DNA of 13,266 nt from assembly GCA_003455565.1 (NCBI GenBank), contig DMQW01000289.1:1-13266 (forward strand), written 5' to 3'. Source of the DNA: Limisphaerales bacterium (GTDB lineage: Bacteria > Verrucomicrobiota > Verrucomicrobiia > Limisphaerales > UBA11358). The position numbers and the translations under genes were made by a program. Positions 6,602 through 13,266 of the stretch are shown here, piece after piece. The notes under the pieces were generated by a model that was given only the letters and a program-made list of their open reading frames with translations, was not told the origin of the DNA and did not search any database. The number at the start of each line of letters is the position of its first letter. Position 1 is the first letter of the stretch.

Positions 6602-6643
6602 CTCTGCGCTCTGCGCTTTGCGTTTAGCTCTTTGCACTGCGCT
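6602..6643. repeat. CTCTGCG-type heptamer repeats overlapping a gene end
   Basis: CTCTGCG occurs at 6602-6608 and 6609-6615, CTTTGCG at 6616-6622, and the related CTCTTTGCACTGCGCTC at 6628-6644. The stop codon of the minus-strand glycosyltransferase (6624-6626) lies within this array and its last residues (SAKS) are encoded by it. Confidence 0.65.
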
Positions 6644-7784
6644 CCTGTATCACTTCGCGGTAAATCTCCAGATGCCGCCGCGCGATGACGGTGGGATGAT
6701 AGCGCTCGCGCATGATGGCGGCTGTGTCTGGTGGCGGCGGACAATCCGCCGTCAGCCACCGGGCAATGGCGTTTTCGAGGGCCGCCCAATCCTGCGCGGG
6801 AACAAGTTCGGCGCCTTGGACGCCACCGGCAATGTCCACGACGCCGCCGGTAGCGGCACCAAAAAACTTCAAGTTCCGCGCCAGAGCTTCCGCCACGACC
6901 AGGCCAAACGCCTCCTCGCTTGGAAAGTGGATCAGCGCCGAGGCGGCGTCCATTGTCTCAATGATCTGGGTGACGGACTGCAAGCCGAGATGCCGGGCGT
7001 AACCGGCGGATTCCGCAGCGGCCAGCTCGCGCAAAAAGGTCCGGCCGTAATCCGTTTGCTCCGCGCGGTTCCCGACAAAGCGAAGTTCAAATTTGAATCC
7101 GCGTTCATGCCATTTGCGGGCAACGCCCAGCAGTTCCAACTGCTGTTTGCGCGGTTCCATCATACCGACATTCAAAAAGACCGGGCGCGTAGCCGGCGGC
7201 GGGACGGGACGCGGTTTGAAAAATTCCGGCTGGAGTGCGTTGGCGACCCGCCAAATTTTTTTGGTGCGCGGTTTGACCAATGATTCGGTGTAGGCTGAAT
7301 TACAAAATACCCCCGCCGTGCGGGCCAGCGTAAAGGTTTCCAGCCGGGCCGTCAGCCAGTGAAAACTTCCGAACTGCGCGCCGTAGATTTCGGCAATAGC
7401 CTTCATGTTGCCGTGAATGGTCAGCACGTTCGGAAAGCCGGAGGACACCGCACTGATGGCGCAGTAACGTTCGGTGCCCTGGCCATGGACGATGTCCGGC
7501 TGAATTTTTTGCAACTGGCGGCGGATGGCGCGGATGCAACCCAGATAACCGCCGCGCAGCCAGCCCCATTTGCCGACTCCCACCGCGTGGTAATAAATAT
7601 TCCCGGCGATCTTCTCGGGCGCGGTCATGGTCCGGTGCACGCACGACACAATGTGGACCTCGCAGTCCTGATTTCCAGCCAGCCCTTCGAGCAGGGCCGA
7701 CGGTGCCGGGCCGAAATAGGGGACGGGATCGTCAAACTTCCGAAATTCATCCCGGTTGTCGGGAATGATCATTGCGATCTTCAT
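6624..7784 (-). CDS. Family 4 glycosyltransferase (GT-B fold)
   Basis: This 386-residue cytoplasmic enzyme probably adds one sugar to the growing glycan, retaining its configuration. The N-terminal acceptor domain starts MKIAMIIP and includes QPDIVHGQG (95-103). The donor domain begins near FLNVGMMEPRKQQ (203-215), and PSEEAFGLVVAEAL (288-301) supplies the GT4 E-x7-E motif (Glu291, Glu299). The start is the ATG at 7784, which puts the Rossmann strand at the N-terminus; a longer in-frame extension upstream lies inside the preceding gene and is rejected. AAAGG sits just before the start as a weak ribosome site. The gap to the upstream glycosyltransferase is 4 nt, so the two are almost certainly co-expressed. 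The C-terminal residues ERSAKS and the stop derive from a heptamer repeat, suggesting that the original end was altered. The sugar is not identifiable. Confidence 0.9.
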   Translation of the reverse strand: MKIAMIIPDNRDEFRKFDDPVPYFGPAPSALLEGLAGNQDCEVHIVSCVHRTMTAPEKIAGNIYYHAVGVGKWGWLRGGYLGCIRAIRRQLQKIQPDIVHGQGTERYCAISAVSSGFPNVLTIHGNMKAIAEIYGAQFGSFHWLTARLETFTLARTAGVFCNSAYTESLVKPRTKKIWRVANALQPEFFKPRPVPPPATRPVFLNVGMMEPRKQQLELLGVARKWHERGFKFELRFVGNRAEQTDYGRTFLRELAAAESAGYARHLGLQSVTQIIETMDAASALIHFPSEEAFGLVVAEALARNLKFFGAATGGVVDIAGGVQGAELVPAQDWAALENAIARWLTADCPPPPDTAAIMRERYHPTVIARRHLEIYREVIQERSAKS

Positions 7785-7788
7785 GCCT

Positions 7789-8793
7789 TTAATGAGCAAG
7801 CACTTTTTCGTAAAGGCGCAGATATTCCTTCGCCACCGCGCGCCAGGCGAGAACCGGGAACGTGGTTTCGCGCCTCCGGTGCGCCTGTTTGTAAAATCGC
7901 CCCAGATCGGACGCGATTGATCCGGCGGTGCGCAGTTCCGCGAGCTGCAGATTTTTAGCGTGGGGATAACTCTTGGCGGCCCAAGGTAGATTTGAGAGAA
8001 AAAGCGGCAACCCGGCGGCGGCGGCTTCATAGACGGAAATGCAGCCGCTTTCAAACTGGCTTAACAGCGCAAACCCGCGCGCCCCGCGCAAGTAGCGGTA
8101 TTTTTCCGCCTCGGACACAAAGCCGGGGTATCGGACATATTGGCCGTCGGCCAATTCCTTGAAATGGAGAAAATAGTCGTTGTCAGGCGAGTAGGGCTTG
8201 CCGAGAAAGACAATCGGAACCTTGGCCAGGCGGGCAGCCTGCGCCAGCAGCAGTGTGTTTTTTCTGGGATGAATCGTCGCGACGGATACAAGGTAGTCGG
8301 CTTCCGCCGCCGGAAGCGAAAGCTGTTTTATCGCCTCATCTTCGAGTCCATGCGGGATGATGTGTCCCCGCTGTGGACTGGCGTCGAACAGATATTTGGC
8401 CACTTCCCACTCATGCCCCACGGCATAAACCATGGCGTCAATCTCCTGGTAAACCCCCCAGCTTAAATTTCCGGCCAGACCCCGCGCCACCGTGCGACCG
8501 GTCCGGATGGCCATGCGTTGCAAAAACAAACGCGGCCGGCTGCGCGAAGCGGTTTGATCGAGCAAATCCGTCATCACCACTTTGAAGTTCTTTTCATGGG
8601 CGAGACGGACGCTGTTACTGTTGGGACGACTGACATAATGAATGATGTCGCCGGTCTGGTTTTCATCCCACCAGCGCACGGGCTCCACCTTGACGCCCAA
8701 GTTCGCCAGTTCGCGCATCAAAGCTTCGATCAAGGTTTGCGATCCGCCATGGGCCAGAAAAAATGGCAGCGGGTATGAAAAAAGAACCTTCAT
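7789..8793 (-). CDS. Family 4-like glycosyltransferase, short form
   Basis: This 334-residue GT-B glycosyltransferase probably acts in the same glycan pathway as its neighbours. MKVLFSYPLPFFLAHGGSQT (1-20) is the N-terminal Rossmann strand with a Gly-Gly loop. IPHGL (146-150) and VATIHPRKNT (171-180) mark the linker and start of the donor domain. FESGCISVYEAAAAGLPLF (247-265) gives the E-x7-E signature (Glu248, Glu256). It is shorter than typical GT4 enzymes (about 370-400 residues), mostly because of a compact N-terminal domain. The ATG at 8793 follows from the Rossmann strand; upstream in-frame sequence lies within and before the methyltransferase gene and translates poorly. No Shine-Dalgarno is visible. 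It is preceded by the methyltransferase 40 nt away and followed by another glycosyltransferase 4 nt away. Substrate unknown. Confidence 0.82.
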   Translation of the reverse strand: MKVLFSYPLPFFLAHGGSQTLIEALMRELANLGVKVEPVRWWDENQTGDIIHYVSRPNSNSVRLAHEKNFKVVMTDLLDQTASRSRPRLFLQRMAIRTGRTVARGLAGNLSWGVYQEIDAMVYAVGHEWEVAKYLFDASPQRGHIIPHGLEDEAIKQLSLPAAEADYLVSVATIHPRKNTLLLAQAARLAKVPIVFLGKPYSPDNDYFLHFKELADGQYVRYPGFVSEAEKYRYLRGARGFALLSQFESGCISVYEAAAAGLPLFLSNLPWAAKSYPHAKNLQLAELRTAGSIASDLGRFYKQAHRRRETTFPVLAWRAVAKEYLRLYEKVLAH

Positions 8794-8833
8794 AGGGGTG
8801 GCACAAAAATATTTTAGAGGTTCAAGGTTGGTT

Positions 8834-9571
8834 TCAATCGCGTCCGTCGGACAGGTGGCGGGAGAATTTCTTCGGCAGCAGCCGCAGGGCGAAGCTGCAG
8901 ACGGAGGACGGCAGGCAGGAGGCGGCGATTTCCGCTGGCTGGCAGGCCTGCCGGAACCGGTGCTGTTTGGCGGCACGCAGACTTTGCGGCGAAGGCCGGA
9001 GCGCAATTTTTTTGGCGTAGAACAAGCCGGGTTCGCTGATGTCGTGGAGCTTGGATTCCCAGTTGTCCAGCCGGGAGATGAACGGCACCAGCCACCGGCC
9101 CTTGCGCAACTTGGCGTCATGCGACATGAGCTGGCCACCCACGGGCATCAGCGGGTCGAGCAGCTCAAATTCCTCGATCTGCTCGCGGGGATTATTGCCG
9201 CCATCGAGAAACACAAAGTCCACGGTCACATCCGCCGGCTGTTCTTTTTTCCACTGCTTCAGCACGTCCTGCGAGAAACCCAGCAGCGGGGTGAAACGGC
9301 TCGCCGCCGTCGGCATCGCCGCGCGGATGTTGGTGAGCATCCGTTCGTAGATGGAACGGTCCGCCTCGATGCCCCACAGATGGCCGGTGCCGTTCTGCTC
9401 CAGCGCGCGGAGAATATGCAGCGTGCTGCCGCCGCCCAGCCAGGTGCCGACTTCCAGCGCCACCCGTGGCTTTACGGGGGCGTTGAGGATGGCTTTGGTG
9501 ATTAAACCTCGTTCATCTGCGTTTAACTGTCCTTCAATCATGTCAGGCGTCCTTGCTAAATTTTCAGCCAT
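8834..9571 (-). CDS. Class I SAM-dependent methyltransferase (Methyltransf_24/CmcI-like)
   Basis: This 245-residue cytoplasmic enzyme probably methylates a sugar or glycan intermediate with S-adenosylmethionine. VALEVGTWLGGGST (38-51) is motif I (E-x-G-x(5)-G-x-S), the acidic GIEADRS (67-73) follows the second strand, and VDFVFLDGGNN (117-127) plus GGQLMSHDA (145-153) are the later core strands, as in macrocin-O-methyltransferase/cephalosporin-hydroxylase-like proteins. Residues about 192-245 form a basic, cysteine-containing tail outside the recognisable fold. The ATG at 9571 is chosen because GGAA lies 4-5 nt upstream; a TTG at 9589 would add six residues. It is separated from the upstream FkbM gene by an AT-rich 163-bp gap and leads into two glycosyltransferases. 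The methyl acceptor could be a sugar hydroxyl; this is inferred from context only. Confidence 0.8.
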   Translation of the reverse strand: MAENLARTPDMIEGQLNADERGLITKAILNAPVKPRVALEVGTWLGGGSTLHILRALEQNGTGHLWGIEADRSIYERMLTNIRAAMPTAASRFTPLLGFSQDVLKQWKKEQPADVTVDFVFLDGGNNPREQIEEFELLDPLMPVGGQLMSHDAKLRKGRWLVPFISRLDNWESKLHDISEPGLFYAKKIALRPSPQSLRAAKQHRFRQACQPAEIAASCLPSSVCSFALRLLPKKFSRHLSDGRD

Positions 9572-9734
9572 AGCATTCCGGGCAAGCAATTCCAGTCAAG
9601 GTTGCCTTTACGCGGTCAAATTCCAACCTAAATTTAAATCCATTGATGATAATGTCCTTGAAAAATGGTGGTGCGTGGTGATTCAAAGGCAATTCTGATT
9701 TCGTGTTATGATGCAATCGTTTCGTGCAAAGTTA
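9572..9734. other. AT-rich 163-bp gap between two methyltransferase genes
   Basis: No gene is visible. A hand count of 9601-9660 gives 22 G/C in 60, well below the surrounding genes. It could carry a promoter for the three downstream minus-strand genes, but I find no convincing -35/-10 pair. A short TTGCCTTT/AAAGGCAA inverted pair (9602-9609, 9685-9692) is too small to interpret. Confidence 0.5.
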
Positions 9735-10757
9735 TCAAGGCCAGGGCTTGAACTTGGTCATCAATTCCGGCAGGCGGCTTTCATGGCAGGCAAACACATT
9801 GAATTCACTCAGACAAAGCAGCCGCGTCTCCGGGATGAAAGGAATCAGAGCCAGGCCATCATCATTAGCAGCCGGCAGCCAGCCAGCGGGTATCAAAAAA
9901 TTGCGCGCCCGTGGTTCGCGTTGAATTGCCGGAACAAAAAAGTTATAACCCAGTCTGGCAAGAAAAAAGAATATGTCTAAGACTTTGTCCGGTTGAAGAT
10001 GATTGGGCTTGCTCTCAAAAATGAGATACGGGCGTGCCAATTTCAAGGTGTTCTGCCCACCTTTGACAACTTCAATTTCGTGGCCTTCAACATCCATCTT
10101 AATAAAATCTGGCTTTGGCAGATCGAGTGAATCGAGCCGTCGGGTGTTGATGCTGGCAACTCCGCCGTCGCTGGAGACTTGGGCGCCTCCGCTGTGCAGA
10201 CCTTCCGGCAACTTGATGAAAGCTTTGCCGTCATTGCTCGACAAGGCGAAGTTGTTGCAGGTAACCATCCCAGCGAGGCCAGATTGTTCCACGCAAGCGA
10301 CCAAGTCTTTGAAGGTTTCGGGTGTTGGTTCAAAGGCATGGACTGTCAACTTGGAACGGCTACCAGCGGCAAGAAGGGTGTGGTATCCCCAATTGCTGCC
10401 GACATCAAAAAAAGTTCCGCCTTCCGGTAGAAGCACGTCCAAAAGAGCCGCCACCTCGATCTCATAACCATTTTTAAAAAGCGTGTCGCTCAAGATGCAG
10501 AACTCCGTGTTGCGCGCGTTGAACTGGATTTCCGACCGTTGTCCCTGCCGTTGAAATTCAAATTCTCCCGTGCTGGAACCGCACAGCCGGTAATAGGCCG
10601 GGAAAATCTTCCGTAAGATACGCTTTGACCACATCTCGATCTTGCCCGTTGATTGTGAACAGAAGACATATTCATAAAAGCGACCTAGGAAGGGAACACG
10701 ACGGATGCGGAACGATGCGGTCGGCGTGGGAAGTTTTCTGACAAGGATGGTGTTCAT
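9735..10757 (-). CDS. FkbM family SAM-dependent methyltransferase
   Basis: This 340-residue enzyme probably O-methylates a sugar residue of the glycan. FFDVGSNWGYHT (116-127) is the SAM-binding motif I, FEPTPE (142-147) the acidic motif II region, and DFIKMDVEGHEIEVVKGG (217-234) the hallmark FkbM segment. An N-terminal extension of about 100 residues and a C-terminal region of about 90 residues frame the roughly 150-residue domain. The ATG at 10757 gives a full protein; no Shine-Dalgarno is evident. It follows the GT4 gene by 30 nt. Composition differs from its neighbours: hand-counted 60-base blocks give 37% GC (9961-10020), 45% (10081-10140) and 53% (10261-10320), against 60% at 11041-11100 in the adjacent gene. 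This suggests separate acquisition. FkbM enzymes near glycosyltransferase genes usually modify polysaccharide; substrate unproven. Confidence 0.9.
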   Translation of the reverse strand: MNTILVRKLPTPTASFRIRRVPFLGRFYEYVFCSQSTGKIEMWSKRILRKIFPAYYRLCGSSTGEFEFQRQGQRSEIQFNARNTEFCILSDTLFKNGYEIEVAALLDVLLPEGGTFFDVGSNWGYHTLLAAGSRSKLTVHAFEPTPETFKDLVACVEQSGLAGMVTCNNFALSSNDGKAFIKLPEGLHSGGAQVSSDGGVASINTRRLDSLDLPKPDFIKMDVEGHEIEVVKGGQNTLKLARPYLIFESKPNHLQPDKVLDIFFFLARLGYNFFVPAIQREPRARNFLIPAGWLPAANDDGLALIPFIPETRLLCLSEFNVFACHESRLPELMTKFKPWP

Positions 10758-10787
10758 TGGGTCAATCGGGAAAGAGTCGGCTTGCCT

Positions 10788-11966
10788 TCATTGGAGCGAT
10801 GATTTTATGCCAAGCCGCGTCAGATGACCAATGAAATTTTCCTCGAACCGCTGGAAGCTCAACCGCTCCGTCAACCCGGCGCGCCCACCGATACGTTCAC
10901 CTTGACGCAGGCGCTCCCACCATTTCAGCGCGGCATCAGCCAGTGCGCGCGCATTGCGGATGGGGACGACCTCGCCATTCACACCGGATTGAATCAGGTC
11001 GGATGCGCCGGTGTTCGGCGTGGTGACGACGGGCAGGCCGCAGGCCAGCGCCTCCGCCACCACCATCGCAAAACCATCCTCAATGGAGGGAAAAAGCAGC
11101 AGGTCGGAGGTCTGATAGCGCCGCACGTTGCCGGCAAAGTCAAGGTTGTCCGACCATTCGATGGGCAGGTCGGAATTTTTCTTCATGATGTCCACGACAT
11201 CATTTCGCACATGGCGCTTGATCCGCAACACGGCGTTGGGAACCTCTTTGCGGATGAGCCGGAACGCTTCGAGCAGATACGGCGTGCCTTTCCGCAAACT
11301 CAATCCGCCCGTGTGCAAAATGGTGAACGGACGATCCGCCGGGCGGGGTTCTGGCGCAGGCCGGAACATCTCCAAGTCCACGGGATACGGGCAAAATAAA
11401 AGTTTTTCCGCCGGATAACCCCGTTGCAAAAATGAATTTCTGACGAAGTTGCTTGCCACGCAGATGTAGTCCGCCGCCGCGACGGATTCGACGACGAGAT
11501 CCTGATAATGGCGTGAGACCGGCGGAGCTTTTGACTTCCAGATTTTTTGCTCCCCGGCAAGCAGTTCCCAAAATTCCTCCGGATGCGAAGTCCATGCGTC
11601 CATGAACGCCAGGCCGCCGTGCTGCCTGGTCTTTCGCATCGCCCCGGGGGCAAAGGCGTAGGCCGTAAAAAAAAGCTGGCCGGGCGACAACAAACTTTGC
11701 ACCCAGCGGTCGAACAGGCCATAAGTGCGGAAGCGCAACGATTCCGCCTGATACGTCGGCAGCGTGCGGGCAAAAATATAATTGGCGAGGCCGAAGAGCG
11801 GCTGCAACCGCGTATGTTCCGGCGGGATTCCGTGTGCGCCGCGCCGCGTGCCGAGCGCGTAAAAATCCAGCAGGCCGTGGTGCTCCAGCGCGCGGGCGAA
11901 ATTGTCGTCGCCGCTGCGCGCAAAGCAGGCCATCGCAAAACGCGGCTGGGCTTTCGCGGCGTTCAT
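10788..11966 (-). CDS. Family 4 glycosyltransferase
   Basis: This 392-residue GT-B enzyme probably adds a sugar in the cytoplasmic assembly of the glycan. The acceptor domain covers about residues 1-205. ILHTGGLSLRKGTPYLLEAF (216-235) opens the donor domain with the usual G-x-x-x-x-x-K-G-x-x-x-L pattern. PSIEDGFAMVVAEAL (293-307) is the nucleotide-sugar site; the first acid of E-x7-E is Asp297 here and the second Glu305, a common variant. LPVVTTPNTGASDLI (311-325) follows. The length is typical. The ATG at 11966 overlaps the stop of the preceding family 2 glycosyltransferase (the four bases ATGA on the minus strand), so translation is coupled. The FkbM methyltransferase follows after 30 nt. 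The sugar is unknown. Confidence 0.92.
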   Translation of the reverse strand: MNAAKAQPRFAMACFARSGDDNFARALEHHGLLDFYALGTRRGAHGIPPEHTRLQPLFGLANYIFARTLPTYQAESLRFRTYGLFDRWVQSLLSPGQLFFTAYAFAPGAMRKTRQHGGLAFMDAWTSHPEEFWELLAGEQKIWKSKAPPVSRHYQDLVVESVAAADYICVASNFVRNSFLQRGYPAEKLLFCPYPVDLEMFRPAPEPRPADRPFTILHTGGLSLRKGTPYLLEAFRLIRKEVPNAVLRIKRHVRNDVVDIMKKNSDLPIEWSDNLDFAGNVRRYQTSDLLLFPSIEDGFAMVVAEALACGLPVVTTPNTGASDLIQSGVNGEVVPIRNARALADAALKWWERLRQGERIGGRAGLTERLSFQRFEENFIGHLTRLGIKSSLQ

Positions 11967-12883
11967 TTTTTTTCACGCGCGCGCATGACCGCCATCGCGC
12001 CGGGCCCAAACCAGTAGCCGTCCACAAATTCCCAGCCCGGCGGCGGTCTGTGTCCAAAAATTCTGCCGGTGAACCAGCCCCAAACGGAATTGGCATTTCG
12101 CAGCCAGCGCAGCCACGCATCGCGCAAGGGATTTTTAGAAAACAAAATCAGCGGCGGCACCAGCGTCGTGAGCATCCAGGCCCAGTAGTTTTTCGGGAAG
12201 ACCTGCATTTCGCCGAGGCCATAGCCGTAGCGCCGCACCATGACCGCGTAGCTGCGCCAGTTCGACCGGCCCTCCCACAACGTCAACGCATCGGGCTGGT
12301 AGTAAATTGGAAAGCCGATGCGATTCATCGTGGCGTTGAACAAAAAATCCTCGCCGGCAAACGTGAGCCATTCGGGAAAACCGCCGGCGGCCTCGAACGC
12401 ATGGCGGCGGAATGCGATGTTGCCACCGGACGGATCGCACATCGCGCCGACCGGCCAGCGGTCGCGCGGAAAACAGCAGTAGCGCCCGATGCGTTTTTGA
12501 AATTCATTTTCCAGACGCAGCGGACGCCAGCCGCCGACCGCATGGACATCCGGCTGCTCAAACAGCGGCTCAACGACTTTTTCCAGCCAGCGTTCCGTCG
12601 CCACCGAACCCGCGTCAATCGAGGCGACGATGTCCGCCGTGGTGTTTTTGAAGGCGAGGTTTCGTCCGCGCGCGATGTTGCATTTCTCGATGATGATGCG
12701 CGGCATCGGGAAATCGCCGTGGCTGAACGCCTGCCGCAGCCGCTCCGGCGTGCCGTCGGTCGAGCCGCCGTCCACAATGACAAATTCATCCGGCCGGCGC
12801 GTCTGGGCGCGCAGCGATTTTGCCCACGGAAACACGGCGTCACCCTCGTTGAACACCGTGGCGATGAGCGCGATTTTTTGCAT
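11963..12883 (-). CDS. Family 2 glycosyltransferase with C-terminal membrane-associated region
   Basis: This 306-residue inverting glycosyltransferase probably extends the glycan at the cytoplasmic membrane face. IALIATVFNEGD (4-15) and VIVDGGSTDGT (35-45) form the GT-A nucleotide site. SIDAGS (88-93) takes the place of the D-x-D metal motif, with Asp90. SGGNIAFRR (152-160) and GEDFLFNATM (177-186) are the acceptor-side motifs, with Glu178/Asp179 as likely catalytic base region. Residues about 234-249 are hydrophobic (one membrane segment or re-entrant helix). The start ATG at 12883 gives the usual N-terminus right at the first strand; no Shine-Dalgarno is seen. The gene follows an incomplete gene by 59 nt and overlaps the next glycosyltransferase by 4 bases. 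Substrate unknown. Confidence 0.9.
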   Translation of the reverse strand: MQKIALIATVFNEGDAVFPWAKSLRAQTRRPDEFVIVDGGSTDGTPERLRQAFSHGDFPMPRIIIEKCNIARGRNLAFKNTTADIVASIDAGSVATERWLEKVVEPLFEQPDVHAVGGWRPLRLENEFQKRIGRYCCFPRDRWPVGAMCDPSGGNIAFRRHAFEAAGGFPEWLTFAGEDFLFNATMNRIGFPIYYQPDALTLWEGRSNWRSYAVMVRRYGYGLGEMQVFPKNYWAWMLTTLVPPLILFSKNPLRDAWLRWLRNANSVWGWFTGRIFGHRPPPGWEFVDGYWFGPGAMAVMRAREKK

Positions 12884-12942
12884 TCAAGTTAAATTGTGCG
12901 CGTAAGGAAAACCTGTTCGCCGGCTGTCGCTGGAAAATGAAA

Positions 12943-13206
12943 TCACTTTTTTACCAGCCGCCGGAAAATTTGTCTGGCAAACGCAAACGGATTTTTCAAA
13001 GTCTCAAACAATCTTTTATCCGTGCGCGTGAATGAATACTTTTGCAGAAACCCCGGCAAAACCTGCACATCCGGTTCACGGATCGGGATGTGGTAATGCC
13101 AGGGAAGTTTTTGGCAGCCGCGCAGAAAAACCCGCCCATCATATCCGCAAAAAATGTAGGTCACGCAATCGCGCTTGGTCCACAGGGCTGACACACTATT
13201 GTCCTC
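12943..13206 (-). CDS. 3' end of an unidentified gene, cut by the contig end
   Basis: The final 87 codons of a minus-strand gene are present, ending in FRRLVKK before a TGA at 12943-12945. I do not recognise the family. The fragment has the segments TYIFCGYDGRVFLRG, LPWHYHIPIREPDV and a basic, aromatic C-terminus, and no membrane segment. By position it is upstream of, and on the same strand as, the glycosyltransferase/methyltransferase set, so a glycan role is plausible but not shown. Codons upstream of 13206 are adapter: the apparent in-frame MYKRQ start is the translated transposon end, not part of the protein. Confidence 0.6.
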   Translation of the reverse strand, partial: EDNSVSALWTKRDCVTYIFCGYDGRVFLRGCQKLPWHYHIPIREPDVQVLPGFLQKYSFTRTDKRLFETLKNPFAFARQIFRRLVKK

Positions 13207-13266
13207 CTGTCTCTTATACACATCTGACGCTGACGACGATCTACTCTGTGTAGATCTCGGTGGTCG
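13207..13266. other. Illumina Nextera adapter read-through (not genomic)
   Basis: CTGTCTCTTATACACATCT (13207-13225) is the Tn5 mosaic end used in Nextera libraries. GACGCTGACGACGA (13226-13239) is the Nextera read adapter with one difference from the standard GACGCTGCCGACGA. TCTACTCT (13240-13247) is the reverse complement of AGAGTAGA, which I recall as Illumina i5 index 504. GTGTAGATCTCGGTGGTCG (13248-13266) is the start of the P5 flow-cell adapter. The true sequence therefore stops at about 13206. Confidence 0.98.

Larger units (their letters stand above)
6088..6623. other. Gene-free 536-bp zone between convergent genes, repeat-dense
   Basis: I see no credible gene. The stretch contains pieces of the AGCCGAC family (6084-6110, 6157-6177, 6478-6513), a 14-bp inverted repeat enclosing a 13-bp tandem duplication (6194-6352), a pyrimidine-rich TTTC/TTTTC run (about 6356-6415), one arm of the ATGTTNGATGTT family (6554-6578) and CTCTGCG heptamers (6602-6622). 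No clear intrinsic terminator with a U-tract is visible, although transcripts from both sides must end here. Confidence 0.8.

Noticed and set aside
6534..7283. Plus-strand open frame of 249 codons starting in the repeat zone
   Set aside because: Its first 35 codons are repeat sequence and the rest is antisense to the family 4 glycosyltransferase.
7785..8054. In-frame upstream extension of the minus-strand GT4 gene
   Set aside because: The extension lies inside the neighbouring glycosyltransferase gene and is low-complexity; MKIAMIIP at 7784 is a typical GT-B start.
8642..9505. Plus-strand open frame of 287 codons
   Set aside because: Antisense to the Methyltransf_24-like and GT4-like genes, which carry recognisable motifs; no motif in this frame.
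11834..12892. Plus-strand open frame of 352 codons
   Set aside because: It lies opposite two glycosyltransferases with clear motifs; its translation is Arg/Ala/Pro-rich as expected of the antisense of GC-rich coding DNA.
13032..13253. Plus-strand open frame of 73 codons at the contig end
   Set aside because: Its last third is translated adapter and the rest is antisense to the truncated minus-strand gene.

Overview
The window is a piece of a cell-surface polysaccharide (O-antigen or exopolysaccharide-like) biosynthesis locus. It most resembles DNA from a Verrucomicrobiota bacterium, perhaps of the Limisphaerales/Pedosphaera type. That placement is inference. It rests on the moderately GC-rich coding DNA, GTG starts, mostly absent Shine-Dalgarno sequences, the style of the protein families, and the very repeat-rich gaps between genes (short palindromic families such as ATGTTNGATGTT and AGCCGAC/GTCGGCT) that I associate with metagenomic genomes of this group. 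The sequence looks like a draft contig: the last 60 bases are an Illumina Nextera adapter, not genome.

Plus-strand half (80-6087): a multi-pass O-antigen ligase/polymerase-like protein and a family 9 glycosyltransferase 8 nt apart; a 361-bp gap filled with three different palindromic repeats; two consecutive NAD-dependent sugar-nucleotide epimerases of the tyvelose-epimerase type, separated by a 171-bp gap with C-rich/G-rich hairpins; and a dolichol-phosphate-mannose-synthase-like family 2 glycosyltransferase overlapping the second epimerase by one base (TGATG).

Convergence zone (6088-6623): no gene. It is packed with repeats, and the stop codons of the two genes facing each other both lie inside repeat sequence.

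Minus-strand half (6624-13206), read in transcription order from the contig end: an incomplete unidentified gene, a family 2 glycosyltransferase, a family 4 glycosyltransferase (the two overlap by 4 bases), an FkbM-type methyltransferase in more AT-rich DNA, a second class I methyltransferase after an AT-rich 163-bp gap, and two more family 4 glycosyltransferases 4 nt apart. Together the genes could make a modified sugar nucleotide (epimerases), assemble a glycan from several sugars (six clear glycosyltransferases), methylate it (two methyltransferases) and polymerise or ligate it at the periplasmic side (Wzy/WaaL-like protein). No flippase, initiating phosphoglycosyltransferase or chain-length regulator lies in the window, so the locus probably continues beyond both ends.

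I did not find a clearly new biological system. The points most worth a second look are the tandem epimerase pair, in which the first member has Phe where the catalytic Tyr of YxxxK is expected, and the intergenic repeat families that supply stop codons to neighbouring genes.
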